Numbered from the stretch's first letter, positions 16,148 through 24,762 are shown. The stretch is 33,220 bases of DNA from Novosphingobium sp. HII-3 (GCF_002916655.1 NZ_PPSM01000030.1:1-33220), one strand, 5' to 3'. Notes: generated from the letters alone by a model not told the origin. Numbers and translations: made by a program.

Positions 16148-16900
16148 ATGATCGCGCTTCTTTCACCTGCAAAAACGCTCGACTTCGAGCGTCCGATACC
16201 GCCACTCGATGCCACGACGCCGCACTTCGCCGAAGAAGCGTCAAGCCTCGCCAGATCGGCATCTCACCTGAGCCAGAAGCGCTTGGCCGAGTTAATGCAC
16301 ATTTCTCCCAAACTTGCGAAGCTCAATGCCGATCGCTTTCGCGACTTCCCCGACCTGCCTCAGCGGCAGGCCCTGTTTGCCTTCGCGGGCGACGTGTACT
16401 CGGGGTTCGATGTCGATACTCTGGAGGAGGGCGGCGTTCTGTTCGCGCAGAACCATCTGCGCATGCTGTCGGGCCTCTATGGCCTGCTTCGTCCTCTCGA
16501 CGCCATTCGCCCCTACCGGCTGGAAATGGGCACCCGGTGGGCACCGCGTCACAAGTCGCTGACCGACTGGTGGGGTGACCGCATCGCTGATCGGCTGCGG
16601 CTGGAGGTTGCAGCCGAAGGATCCGGAGTCATCCTCAACCTCGCAAGCCAGGAATACTTCGCTGCCGTGAAGGGCAAGCTGAATGGCATACGCGTGATCG
16701 AGGTGGAATTCCGCGAGCCGGGGCCAAACGGTCCGCGCTTCGTCAGCTTCAACGCCAAGCGTGCGCGTGGCATGATGGCCCGGTGGTTGTGCGAGCATCA
16801 TATCAACGATGTAGAGGCCATGCAGGGCTTCGACAGCGATGGCTACCGCTTTGATCCGGTCGAAAGTGAACCCGACCGCTGGCGCTTTCTGCGATCGTGA
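16148..16900 (+). CDS. yaaA: Peroxide-stress protein YaaA (UPF0246)
   Basis: The 250-residue protein matches the YaaA family along its length: IALLSPAKTLDF at the start, FNAKRARGMMARW and NLASQEYF in the middle, and the FDSDGYRFD end region. In Escherichia coli YaaA lowers free iron during hydrogen peroxide stress and binds DNA. The frame is open upstream to 15989 but the family begins at the ATG at 16148, where no strong ribosome site is seen. The stop overlaps the next gene by four bases (GTGA), so the two are translationally coupled. Confidence 0.93.
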   Translation: MIALLSPAKTLDFERPIPPLDATTPHFAEEASSLARSASHLSQKRLAELMHISPKLAKLNADRFRDFPDLPQRQALFAFAGDVYSGFDVDTLEEGGVLFAQNHLRMLSGLYGLLRPLDAIRPYRLEMGTRWAPRHKSLTDWWGDRIADRLRLEVAAEGSGVILNLASQEYFAAVKGKLNGIRVIEVEFREPGPNGPRFVSFNAKRARGMMARWLCEHHINDVEAMQGFDSDGYRFDPVESEPDRWRFLRS

Positions 16901-17604
16901 GCCGGAAGAACCAGGCCGCTGTCATCGTCGGCGCCTCGGGAGGCATTGGCGCCGCCTTGGAGGCAGCCTTGATCGAGGAAGGCGCTTTCGACGTGGTTCA
17001 CGGATTCGCCCGTTCGCGACGAGGCGCCCAGCACCTTGACCTTCTTCAAGAGGACAGCATTGCGGCCGCCGCAGCCCATGTTGCACAGGGACCTCCCGTG
17101 ACCATGGTAATGGTAGCGACCGGGCTCCTGCACTTGAGCCCCAGGGGACCGGAGAAAGCCTTACGCGAACTGGATCCGGATTGGATGGCTGAGTGCTATG
17201 CAGTGAATGGCATTGGCCCTGCCCTCGTAGCGAAGCATTTTCTTCCGATCATGCCCCAATCGCAGCGAACGGTCTTTGCCGCCCTGTCTGCGCGGGTCGG
17301 ATCGATCAGCGACAATAGCCTGGGAGGGTGGCACGCTTACCGCGCATCGAAGGCGGCTCTGAACATGCTTATGCGCAATGTCGCTATTGAGGTGAGACGG
17401 CGGAACGATCGCGCAATAGTGGTAACGCTACACCCCGGCACAGTCGACACAGCTCTCTCAAAGCCATTTCAGGGCAACGTGCCGGCAGGCCGGCTACTCG
17501 ATCCCGAAAGAGCGGCGCTGCAACTGCTGGACGTCATCGATGAACTGAAAGTATCCGACAGCGGCAAGCTACTCGATTGCGAGGGCAAGGAAATCCAGTT
17601 CTAG
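16897..17604 (+). CDS. SDR-family oxidoreductase (C-factor-like)
   Basis: The 235-residue protein has GASGGIG near residue 12 as the nucleotide-binding loop, VMVATG where NNAG is usual, a catalytic Ser in AALSARVGS and YRASK as the Tyr-x3-Lys pair, followed by TLHPGTVDTALSKPFQ. This pattern and length fit the short CsgA/C-factor-type SDR group. It starts at a GTG overlapping the yaaA stop, so the two are co-translated. The substrate is unknown. Confidence 0.88.
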   Translation: MSRKNQAAVIVGASGGIGAALEAALIEEGAFDVVHGFARSRRGAQHLDLLQEDSIAAAAAHVAQGPPVTMVMVATGLLHLSPRGPEKALRELDPDWMAECYAVNGIGPALVAKHFLPIMPQSQRTVFAALSARVGSISDNSLGGWHAYRASKAALNMLMRNVAIEVRRRNDRAIVVTLHPGTVDTALSKPFQGNVPAGRLLDPERAALQLLDVIDELKVSDSGKLLDCEGKEIQF

Positions 17605-17672
17605 CCTTGGCGCGCAGCGATACAGAAGTGGCGCGGACTAAGTTCGTGCTGCCTCGGATCGGAAGCAGAACC

Positions 17673-17707
17673 GACGTGGGATCTGGCCATACAGCCCATC
17701 CCACGTC
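17673..17707. terminator. Strong hairpin between convergent genes
   Basis: GACGTGGGAT and ATCCCACGTC form a perfect 10-bp stem around a 15-base loop, between the rightward dehydrogenase and the leftward HU gene. Location and symmetry fit a bidirectional terminator, though no U-run follows. Confidence 0.6.
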
Positions 17708-17719
17708 TCGCGAAGGCGA

Positions 17720-17995
17720 TCAGCCGTTCAGCTTGTCCTTGATTGCCTTGGCGGGCGTGAACGCCAGCTTGCGAGCAGCCTTGATCGTCATCGTCTCACC
17801 GGTTGCGGGATTGCGGCCTTCGCGTTCCGGCGTGTCCTTGACCTTGAACTTGCCAAAGCCGTTCAGCGAGATTTCCTCGCCCTTAGCGGCTGCATCACCA
17901 ATGGCGGTGAACACGGCATCAACCACCTTGCGCGCGTCTGCCTTCGTCAGACCAGCGCCTGCGGCGATGGTGTCTGCCAGATCATTGTTGTTCAT
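17720..17995 (-). CDS. HU-family DNA-binding protein
   Basis: The 91-residue protein is a histone-like HU subunit: NNNDLADTIAAGAGLTKADA at the N-terminus, GFGKFKVK in the beta core and GRNPATGETMTIKAARKLAF as the DNA-binding arm. It bends and packages DNA as a dimer. The ATG at 17995 is chosen for its AGGAG ribosome site six bases upstream; an earlier ATG at 18016 lies before that site. It follows a MucR-type gene on the same strand with a 129-base gap and is probably expressed from its own promoter there. Confidence 0.95.
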   Translation of the reverse strand: MNNNDLADTIAAGAGLTKADARKVVDAVFTAIGDAAAKGEEISLNGFGKFKVKDTPEREGRNPATGETMTIKAARKLAFTPAKAIKDKLNG

Positions 17996-18124
17996 GTTTT
18001 CTCCTATCCACCTCAATTGATATGCAAAGCCCTACCCCGCCGCACGGTCAAGTGCAAAGGCGCAAAACCCAGCGCGACGGGATAGACGATTTCCTGATCC
18101 AGTAAATGCCCCTGAGATTACCGC

Positions 18125-19126
18125 CTATGCAGATTTCTGGGTCCGGGCCATGCGCCCGGATGCCGAAGAACGCCGCTTCGCCGCTGCCTTCCCGGTCTGC
18201 GCCCCTTCGGCATTCTCTCCGGCATCCGTCTCAGCAGCGTCGCTCTGTTCGACAGCAGCGTCTGCGGCTTGATCTTTGCCGCCCTCCCGCCCGAAGATAC
18301 CCAGCTTTCCGCGCCGCGTTCGGCCGGTGGCTACCCCGCTTTCATCCTGCACAGCGGCATCTTCGGCCTGGCCGGCGTCTGCATCCACGTTCGAAATCTT
18401 CGGCTTTGCGTCGGCCTTCTTGCGGGCCTGCGCCTTGCGGGCGGGGGTCTTTGCCGCAGCCTTGGTCGTAACCTCCGCTTCCGAGCCCTCCTGATTCGGA
18501 GACACGGCCTCTTCGACCTGGCTGTCGTTCGTCACTGCGGACTTCCCCGAAGATTTCGCCTTGGGCCCACCACGCGACGGTTTCGCCGCTGCCTTCGGCT
18601 TCACGGCTGCCGTGCTGCCCGCTTGTGAAGTGTCGCCGTTCTCGCTTTTGCCGGCAGTTGCCGCGTCAGCACCAGCTGTCGCGGCTTCCGGCGCAGGCTG
18701 CTCGCTTTGCGTGTTGCGACTGCGCCGACTGCCGAGCCCGATCTTCTCGGCAATTTCACGCCGCTTTGCCGCGAAGCTGGGCGCCACCATCGGATAGGAT
18801 GCGGGCAGGTTGTAGCGCGCCCTGTAACTGTCCGGCGTTAATCCATGTCCTGCAAGATGCCGCTTCAACGTCTTATAGGGGCGACCATCGATAAGACTGA
18901 TGATGTGCTCAGGAGAAGACAGACTTTTCCGAACGGATACAGCAGGAGTATACTCCTGATCTTCGGCTTCATTTGCTGGTATTTCAGGCTCTGCCGTCAA
19001 TGCTTCACGTGTCGAACGAATCAGGCCAGCGAGGTCTTCGGACGCTACAGTGTTGTTGGCGAGATAAGCGCTCAGAAGCTGAACTGTGAGTGCAGTGACA
19101 TCACTGGATTTCTCGTTTTCGGACAT
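18125..19126 (-). CDS. MucR/Ros-family regulator with a degenerate zinc site and a long Lys/Ala-rich tail
   Basis: Residues 1-135 match MucR/Ros regulators: TALTVQLLSAYLANNTV, then SPEHIISLIDGRPYKTLKRH, LAGHGLTPDSYRARYNLPA and YPMVAPSFAAKRREIA. In Ros the zinc ligands are Cys, Asp, His and a second His. Here the Cys position is Ser77 and the last His position is Gly95, with Asp80, His90 and a nearby His94 kept. About 200 residues of low-complexity Ala/Lys/Glu/Ser sequence follow (for example AAAKTPARKAQARKKADAKP), which roughly doubles the usual length. This tail resembles histone H1-like C-termini and may add non-specific DNA binding. MucR proteins act as H-NS-like silencers in alphaproteobacteria. 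The start ATG has a GGAG upstream. Confidence 0.85.
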   Translation of the reverse strand: MSENEKSSDVTALTVQLLSAYLANNTVASEDLAGLIRSTREALTAEPEIPANEAEDQEYTPAVSVRKSLSSPEHIISLIDGRPYKTLKRHLAGHGLTPDSYRARYNLPASYPMVAPSFAAKRREIAEKIGLGSRRSRNTQSEQPAPEAATAGADAATAGKSENGDTSQAGSTAAVKPKAAAKPSRGGPKAKSSGKSAVTNDSQVEEAVSPNQEGSEAEVTTKAAAKTPARKAQARKKADAKPKISNVDADAGQAEDAAVQDESGVATGRTRRGKLGIFGREGGKDQAADAAVEQSDAAETDAGENAEGAQTGKAAAKRRSSASGRMARTQKSA

Positions 19127-19241
19127 TTCGGGCGCTTCTCCGGAAAGGACTTCCTACGGCAGAGCGGATCAACGATTTCGCTCTGTCTCTACTAAAGCAC
19201 AGAAGTTGACGTTTATCGAGCGTCTTATAGTCATCGTCAGA

Positions 19242-19255
19242 TTCCGTTTACGGAA
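19242..19255. promoter_or_regulatory. Short palindrome upstream of the MucR-like gene
   Basis: TTCCGTTTACGGAA is a perfect 14-base palindrome in the 237-base gap between the mfd-like stop and the mucR-like start at 19126. It could be an operator, for instance for self-regulation; no protein can be assigned to it from sequence. Confidence 0.3.
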
Positions 19256-19363
19256 CTGTCCAAACCGCATCGCTCGATCGCGCTGTTTGCTACTGCGTCT
19301 GCTGCGGAGTACTTGCAGCCGCTTGCCAACGACGTCGTTCTCCACGGAGGATTGGACGCACGA

Positions 19364-22300
19364 TCAGGCTATATCTGAGAGAAGCTCCTCGGCCTTCGAC
19401 AAGCGAGTGTCTGCATCTGCAAAGTCCCCCTTGCAGAGATAACGCTCGCTGGATTTCTCCAGTCCCAGACGCTTGAGCGCCTTTGCCTGGCCCTTGCGCG
19501 GCGTCAGAGCGATCGCTGCCGGCCCGGCATCGAGGCGCAGGATCGACGCGGCCCGCGCAAGCACCTTCAGGCGAGCGATCGTGAGCAGCCTGCCGGCATC
19601 TTCGGGCATCGTGCCGAAGCGGTCCACAAGCTCACGTTCGAACGCTTCAAGGCTTGCGAGATCAGGGAGACGGGAAAGCCGCGCGTAGAGGGTGAGCCGA
19701 AGATCATCTTCCGCCACCCACTCCGGCGGCAGTCGCCCCTCCACGCCCAGGTTGAGTTCAGGATTCCAGTCGTCCGCCTGCTCTCCTCGAGCACGGGCGA
19801 TGGCCTTTTCAAGCAGGTGCCGATAGAGATCGACACCGATCAGCTTTGCATGTCCCGCCTGCTCCTCGCCCAGGAGGTCGCCGGCTCCGCGCATGTCGAG
19901 ATCGCGTGCGCTTATGGCGAAGCCTGCTCCCAGTCTGTCCATGGCGGACAGGGTCTTGAGGCGCGAGAGCGTACGTGGCGCCACTTGCGCTTCAGGGTCG
20001 GTCAGCAACAGGATGTGCCCTCTGCGGCTCCCACGACCGACCCGCCCGCGCAGTTGGTGAAGCTGGGAGAGCCCGAACATGTCAGCGCGCCAGACCAGCA
20101 TCGTATTGGCGCGAGGAACATCCAGGCCGGCTTCGATGATGTTGGTCGCCAACAGCACGTCGCCCTCCCCATCGGCGAAGCGGACCATCGTCTCGTCCAG
20201 TTCGGCCGCAGGAATTTTCCCATGCGCCAGGACCGTATGCAATTCGGGAACCAGGCGACGCAGCCGATCAGCGAGCGGGTCGATGTCCTCGATACGCGGG
20301 ACGACGACAAAGCTTTGCCCGCCCCGGCTGCGCTCGCGAAGCAAGGCTGCGCGCACGCGAGCTTCGTCGAACGGCTCGACCGTCGTGCGGATCGGCTGGC
20401 GGCGGTCCGGCGGCGTGGCGATGACCGTCAACTGCTGAAGCCCTACCAGAGCTGCCTGCAAGGTGCGCGGGATCGGCGTTGCGCTGAGGGTCAGAACGTG
20501 ATCGGTGCCCAGCGCCGCCAGCTTCTTCTTCTCGGCCACTCCGAAGCGCTGCTCTTCGTCGATGATCACAAGGCCGAGGTCGGCATAGGCGACACCTTTG
20601 CCGCCGATGGCGCTTGTCCCGATCACGATATCGATCGACCCGTCGGCCAGACCCGCCTTCACGGCCGTGCGCTCGGCGGTGGTGGAAAGACGTGAAAGGC
20701 CCGCGACATTCACTCCCAGCCCCTTGAAACGCCGCCGGAAGGTTTCCAGGTGCTGCCGGACCAGAACCGTCGTAGGGGCTGCCAAAGCAACCTGCTTGCC
20801 GGAGAAAACAGCCATGGCCGCAGCGCGAAGGGCGACCTCGGTCTTGCCGTATCCCACATCACCCACGATCAAACGATCCATTGGATGACCTGACTGAAGG
20901 TCTGCCTGCACGGCCATGATCGCGCGCAACTGATCGGCCGTTTCGGCGAAGGGGAAGCGGTCCGCAAAGCGCTCGTACCGGGTCATGTCCGGCCGCATGA
21001 CGGCCGCCGTTCTCGTGGCACGCTCCGCGGCGAGGCGGCTCAGATCGCGAGCGGTCTGTGCTACTGCGGTCTCGACCTCCTCGCGCCGCTCCTGCCAGCT
21101 CGAACCGTCGAGCCGGTCGAGCGTCACGGCGCTCTCCTCGCCGCCATAACGCCAGATGCGATCCGCCTGAAGGACAGGTACAAGCCGCCGTCCCCCCGCC
21201 GCGAAGCGTAGCAACAGCGCGTCTCCGCCTTCCGGGGAGGGCTCGAGGCCCTCGACCACGCAAATGCCATGGTCGGCGTGTACGACAACGTCGCCCCGCG
21301 CCAGTTCACCTGACAGGAAGGGATTGATCTCGCTACGGTGGCTACCCGCCTCCTCCCGTTGCGCACGACTTCCCAGAAGATCCGTCGCACTCACCGCGAG
21401 CAAGGTTCCGAAGCGAAAGCCACGAACGACCGGCATGGCCAAAGCCATGGCCTTCCCGCCCCCGGGCTCTAGGGCTTCGGCCCAGCTTTGCACCTCGACA
21501 ATCTCGCACTTCAGAGCCTTTCCCACACGCGGAAGAAGAAATCGGATGTCGCGCTGCGTGCCCAGAAGCAGGAGGTTACCCTCGTCGAGAGCCGCTTTCG
21601 CTTCCTGTACGAACGCGCGGACAGGGTGCGCCTTCTCCGTGAACTTCGTCGGCGGAGAACCCAACGGCCCGGAGGCTTCCAGCACAGCGTGCTGCCCAAG
21701 GCTGCGTTGATAGCGCTGCTCTTCGCACATCGACCTCGTGGCTCTGCCGGGAGAGGTGGACGCCATTTCCGCCGCAAGCTCAAGAAGCACGCGTCGCCGT
21801 TTGTCCGCCCCTGCCTCGATTACGATGCGAGCGCCCGGTACATGATCGAAAAGAGGAACCCCGTCTTCGCTGACCGGCTCGGAGGCCCGTCCGACTTCAA
21901 TGCGATCGCATTCCGCAACCGTCAGTTGCGAAACCGGGTCGAAGGTCCGCAGCAAAGCGATCCGGCCGTCCGCGATCTCCATACGGCACGGGTTTTCTGC
22001 GTCGGCAGGGTAGACGTCGACGATCTGCCCGTGAACCGCGTATTCTCCAGGTTCGTCCACTCGTTCGTCCGCGATGTAGCCCACGCCCTCCAACGTCCCC
22101 GCGAGTGATTGAAGATCGACGACATCACCGCAGGAGAATACGGGCGGGGCGACATCCAGGCAATGAGGCGGCGGGTACAGGCGGGCACAGCCTTCGCCCG
22201 TGGTCACCAGGGCGAGAGCGGCCCGGCTGGGCTCTGCCTGAGCAAGTCGAAGCCGTCGCAAGGCACTGGTTCGTTGACCGGCGTTCGCAGCAGAGGCCGG

Positions 22301-22534
22301 CGCGTTGTCTCCCGGAAGAGCATCGCTGCCTGGGCAGAACAGGACGAGTGAACTGCCGGCTCCCGCCTGAAGCGCGTTGGCGATCTCCCGGGCACGGTGG
22401 TCGTTCTTCGCGACGACGATGATGTCGCCGGTCGCCAATTCGCTCAGGAGCACGGCCACGAGTTCCGCTGTGTTTTCCGGCGATCGATGATCAGGGGCGA
22501 TGGCGCTTGAGCGCGGATTGATGTTGGAGCCCAT
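19364..22534 (-). CDS. Mfd-type transcription-repair coupling translocase, possibly a second paralogue
   Basis: The protein has about 1056 residues, some 90 fewer than typical Mfd. It keeps the Mfd order: a UvrB-like N-terminal module (RTSALRRLRLAQAEP, EYAVHGQIVDVYPADAE), an RNA-polymerase-interaction domain (GDVVVHADHGICVVEGL, about 414-430), a RecG-like motor with GDVGYGKTE (558-566), DEEQ (659-662), SATPIPRTLQ and QLRGRVGRG, and a C-terminal TRCF domain. Mfd removes stalled RNA polymerase and recruits UvrA. The RNAP-interaction and motor segments are more divergent than I expect for the housekeeping copy, so this may be an accessory paralogue. The ATG at 22534 is chosen because the upstream frame to 22603 lacks a ribosome site and family features. 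Confidence 0.85.
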   Translation of the reverse strand: MGSNINPRSSAIAPDHRSPENTAELVAVLLSELATGDIIVVAKNDHRAREIANALQAGAGSSLVLFCPGSDALPGDNAPASAANAGQRTSALRRLRLAQAEPSRAALALVTTGEGCARLYPPPHCLDVAPPVFSCGDVVDLQSLAGTLEGVGYIADERVDEPGEYAVHGQIVDVYPADAENPCRMEIADGRIALLRTFDPVSQLTVAECDRIEVGRASEPVSEDGVPLFDHVPGARIVIEAGADKRRRVLLELAAEMASTSPGRATRSMCEEQRYQRSLGQHAVLEASGPLGSPPTKFTEKAHPVRAFVQEAKAALDEGNLLLLGTQRDIRFLLPRVGKALKCEIVEVQSWAEALEPGGGKAMALAMPVVRGFRFGTLLAVSATDLLGSRAQREEAGSHRSEINPFLSGELARGDVVVHADHGICVVEGLEPSPEGGDALLLRFAAGGRRLVPVLQADRIWRYGGEESAVTLDRLDGSSWQERREEVETAVAQTARDLSRLAAERATRTAAVMRPDMTRYERFADRFPFAETADQLRAIMAVQADLQSGHPMDRLIVGDVGYGKTEVALRAAAMAVFSGKQVALAAPTTVLVRQHLETFRRRFKGLGVNVAGLSRLSTTAERTAVKAGLADGSIDIVIGTSAIGGKGVAYADLGLVIIDEEQRFGVAEKKKLAALGTDHVLTLSATPIPRTLQAALVGLQQLTVIATPPDRRQPIRTTVEPFDEARVRAALLRERSRGGQSFVVVPRIEDIDPLADRLRRLVPELHTVLAHGKIPAAELDETMVRFADGEGDVLLATNIIEAGLDVPRANTMLVWRADMFGLSQLHQLRGRVGRGSRRGHILLLTDPEAQVAPRTLSRLKTLSAMDRLGAGFAISARDLDMRGAGDLLGEEQAGHAKLIGVDLYRHLLEKAIARARGEQADDWNPELNLGVEGRLPPEWVAEDDLRLTLYARLSRLPDLASLEAFERELVDRFGTMPEDAGRLLTIARLKVLARAASILRLDAGPAAIALTPRKGQAKALKRLGLEKSSERYLCKGDFADADTRLSKAEELLSDIA

Positions 22535-22644
22535 GCGCCACGAACTCGATCTATGGTCCCTTGTTCCGGGCAGGGCTCCACATCTGCGCGAGTTTAAAGG
22601 CATGCAAGGCGGAACACCGGATCGCTGATCGAGTTCTTCCAGCC

Positions 22645-23232
22645 ATGAAAAAGGAAGACAGTGCCCTCGGCAAGTTGCTGGACAACATCGAGAAGCTTGC
22701 GAAGGAAGACAGGAAGGTCACCATCGGCCAGATCGTCGAAGTTCTCGGCGGCCGCAGTTATGGTCCCTTTCTCCTCTTCCCCGCGCTGCTCGAAATGTCA
22801 CCGATCGGAGGGATACCTGGTTTACCGACCGCCTTGGCGGCGATCATTATCGTCTTTGCCGCGCAGATCGCGATCGGCAAGGAACACATGTGGTTGCCGC
22901 AGTTCATCAAGAAGCGGCAGATCTCGTGCGACCGCATCCTGAAGGCGTTGCCTTCGCTGCGCAAGATGGCACGGTTTCTCGATCGGTGGTTCCATGGACG
23001 GCTTGAGAGCCTGACCAGGGGTATCTGGTTGCGAGTGGCGGCGCTGTGCGTCATTTGCTTGGCTCTTACCGTTCCGCCGCTTGAACTCCTGCCCTTCGCC
23101 AGCACGGCGCCCATGGCGGCGATCGCGGCATTCGGACTTGCGCTGCTGGTCGGCGACGGTCTCCTCATGGCCCTTGCGTTCGTCGCTGCCGGCCTTGCGC
23201 TTGCGATCGGCGTGGGCGTGGTCGGGAAATAA
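22645..23232 (+). CDS. ExoD-family exopolysaccharide synthesis protein
   Basis: The 195-residue membrane protein fits the ExoD family: a cytosolic N-terminus with LGKLLDNIEKLAKEDRKVTI, the GGRSYGPFLLFPALLEMSP segment, GIPGLPTALAAIIIVFAAQI, and three or four membrane helices, the last two at the C-terminus. In Sinorhizobium ExoD affects exopolysaccharide production and alkaline tolerance; its biochemical activity is not established. The ATG at 22645 is favoured because the conserved part starts there, although no strong ribosome site precedes it. It is divergent from the mfd-like gene. Confidence 0.85.
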   Translation: MKKEDSALGKLLDNIEKLAKEDRKVTIGQIVEVLGGRSYGPFLLFPALLEMSPIGGIPGLPTALAAIIIVFAAQIAIGKEHMWLPQFIKKRQISCDRILKALPSLRKMARFLDRWFHGRLESLTRGIWLRVAALCVICLALTVPPLELLPFASTAPMAAIAAFGLALLVGDGLLMALAFVAAGLALAIGVGVVGK

Positions 23233-23412
23233 GCTCCCCTCCTCCCGCCGACCCTTGGACGTACCATTAGGCATAAGGACTGTTCCGAAGGAAGTGCCGG
23301 CGACGGGAAACGCGTTCCGAGGTTTCGGGCGATGCGACATGCTTTCTCTCCTCTTCCGGCGATGTGCGGTTCGACACTCGCCCTCCGATGCGGTCATGAA
23401 AGCAGGTCCGGC

Positions 23413-23438
23413 GGAACAGATGCACGCGCTGTGTCGTT
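23413..23438 (+). promoter_or_regulatory. EcfG-type (general stress) promoter
   Basis: GGAAC (23413-23417), 17 bases, then CGTT (23435-23438) match the EcfG consensus exactly. The -10 element lies 34 bases before the ATG of the DUF2945 gene at 23473, so this promoter should drive that gene and the two closely spaced genes after it. Confidence 0.78.
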
Positions 23439-23472
23439 CATACCTGCAACACGGCGATGACTGGAAACGGCA

Positions 23473-23685
23473 ATGACCAAGGAATTCAAAGCCGGCGACA
23501 AGGTCGAATGGAACACCAGCCAGGGTAAGACCCATGGCACGGTCCAGAAGAAGCAGACAACGGCCACGCACATAAAGGGGCATCAGGTCACAGCTTCAGC
23601 GGATGATCCGCAGTACATCGTCAAGAGCGACAAATCTGGGGCCAAGGCGGCGCACAAGCCCGACGCCCTGAAGAAGCGCTCCTGA
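23473..23685 (+). CDS. DUF2945/HVA1 TUDOR-like small protein
   Basis: The 70-residue protein matches the DUF2945 (hypervirulence-associated TUDOR) family: FKAGDKVEWNTSQGKTHGTV, then KGHQVTASADDPQYIVKSDK and a Lys-rich end with HKPDALKK. The fold is a small beta barrel; the function is unknown, although these proteins are common in stress-induced sets. An EcfG-type promoter precedes it. The gene begins a run of small same-strand genes and is 36 bases from the next. Confidence 0.9.
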   Translation: MTKEFKAGDKVEWNTSQGKTHGTVQKKQTTATHIKGHQVTASADDPQYIVKSDKSGAKAAHKPDALKKRS

Positions 23686-23721
23686 CGCGAGCGCTGGGTA
23701 AACGAACCGGAAGGAAAAAAG

Positions 23722-23991
23722 ATGATACGCAAACTGGCTTTCCTGGGGTTGGCCTACGTCGTCGGCAAAAAGCTGCTGGATCGCAGCTCGTCCGATACAT
23801 CCAGCACGCAGGCTGCAGGTATCGGACATGCGCCGATGGACCTTCAGGGCGACAAACATCCCGACGGCTCACAGCGCGCCGATCCACATTATCGGCCAGA
23901 TCCACACAGCCCGATCCCCGCCGAGGATCTGGAAGGACTTCGACCGGTCACATTCAAGCCCGCCGCTTCCCCCGCCGGCTACACGTCCTGA
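23722..23991 (+). CDS. Small protein with a hydrophobic N-terminal segment
   Basis: The 89-residue protein has a short hydrophobic start (MIRKLAFLGLAYVVGKKLL) that could anchor it in the membrane, then a hydrophilic, Pro/Asp/His-rich tail (GSQRADPHYRPDPHSPIPAE). GGAAGGAAA lies just before the ATG. I recognise no family. It sits 36 bases after the DUF2945 gene and 16 bases before the next, so it probably belongs to the same EcfG-driven transcript. Confidence 0.8.
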   Translation: MIRKLAFLGLAYVVGKKLLDRSSSDTSSTQAAGIGHAPMDLQGDKHPDGSQRADPHYRPDPHSPIPAEDLEGLRPVTFKPAASPAGYTS

Positions 23992-24007
23992 TCACGAGGA
24001 GTTGAGA

Positions 24008-24295
24008 ATGGCGACCACCATCGAAAAGACGTTTGCCACGCGCGCGGATGCAGAACGCGCGGTGGAGCATCTCGTGCAGGCATTCGGTATCGACCGTACC
24101 GACATATTCGTGACGGCAGCGGCGGCCAAAAACACCGCTGGTGAGAAGCCGAGCGGCGGCGACGCACCGGCGCCTCTGGAAGAAGGCAGAAGCGACGCGG
24201 CGCTCACAGGCGCGATTACCGTCTCGGTGGACGTGAACGACGCTACGAAGGAAGAAGCCATTCGCCGCGAACTGGACAGTTCAGCCCTCGGCTGA
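24008..24295 (+). CDS. Small protein with an N-terminal ferredoxin-like/ACT-type pattern, unknown function
   Basis: The 95-residue protein starts MATTIEKTFATRADAERAVE and shows alternating strand and helix segments (IDRTDIFVTAAAA; AITVSVDVNDATKEEAIRRE) with a charged Gly/Pro linker between. This is the pattern of a small alpha/beta sandwich, such as proteins that average or regulate by binding; I cannot name a family. GAGGAG precedes the ATG at 24008. It lies in the small-gene run after the EcfG-type promoter at 23413. Confidence 0.82.
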   Translation: MATTIEKTFATRADAERAVEHLVQAFGIDRTDIFVTAAAAKNTAGEKPSGGDAPAPLEEGRSDAALTGAITVSVDVNDATKEEAIRRELDSSALG

Positions 24296-24421
24296 CCGCG
24301 TATTTCCTTGACCTGAAGTGCCATTGCGCCGCTCCCGCCGACGGGGGTGGCGCTTGGCGCAGGCGCCGTCCTTTCAGAAGACCAAATGCCAGTTTTCCCC
24401 GCAAAGCAGGTTCGATCGGGT

Positions 24422-24446
24422 GGAACCCCGGCCCTCTCCTCCCGTT
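24422..24446 (+). promoter_or_regulatory. EcfG-type (general stress) promoter
   Basis: GGAAC (24422-24426), 16 bases, then CGTT (24443-24446) match the EcfG consensus exactly, with the spacer at the shorter of the two usual lengths. The -10 element lies 20 bases before the ATG of the gene at 24467. Confidence 0.72.
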
Positions 24447-24466
24447 GATGAGGCAAGGAGAGAAAA

Positions 24467-24721
24467 ATGGCCGAGCACGAAAACACGGACAACGGCAGGA
24501 AATCTGTCGACGAAAACAATGAAGCCGTCAGCGGACGGGCCGACACCACAGAGCAGGTCGAGGCGGACATCGGGGCCGTCCAGGGTAGCGCCCCAGATGA
24601 AGACATGGGCGAAGGCGCGGAACGTACCCTGCAGCCAGGAAGCCCGAAAACGGAGACCCCTCCAGATTCCGGTGAAATAGAATGGGCCCGCCAGGTTGTG
24701 AAGAAGCCTCCTCACGCCTGA
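24467..24721 (+). CDS. Small acidic, probably disordered protein
   Basis: The 84-residue protein is rich in Asp, Glu, Asn and Gly, with no cysteine and no hydrophobic segment, ending in EIEWARQVVKKPPHA. AAGGAGAG lies just before the ATG. It follows a separate EcfG-type promoter and precedes the arginine-deiminase-superfamily gene by 41 bases, so the two may be co-transcribed. No family is recognised; the composition fits a hydrophilin-like stress protein. Confidence 0.8.
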   Translation: MAEHENTDNGRKSVDENNEAVSGRADTTEQVEADIGAVQGSAPDEDMGEGAERTLQPGSPKTETPPDSGEIEWARQVVKKPPHA

Positions 24722-24762
24722 TCGTTCACCAGAAATTTCCCATTCTGACAAAGAGCCCGGTG

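Noticed and set aside
22613..22632. GGAAC upstream of the ExoD gene
   Set aside because: The -10 position reads AGTT, one mismatch, and would lie too close to the ATG.
23339..23476. Open frame of 45 codons before the DUF2945 gene
   Set aside because: It has no ribosome site and overlaps the EcfG-type promoter of the next gene.
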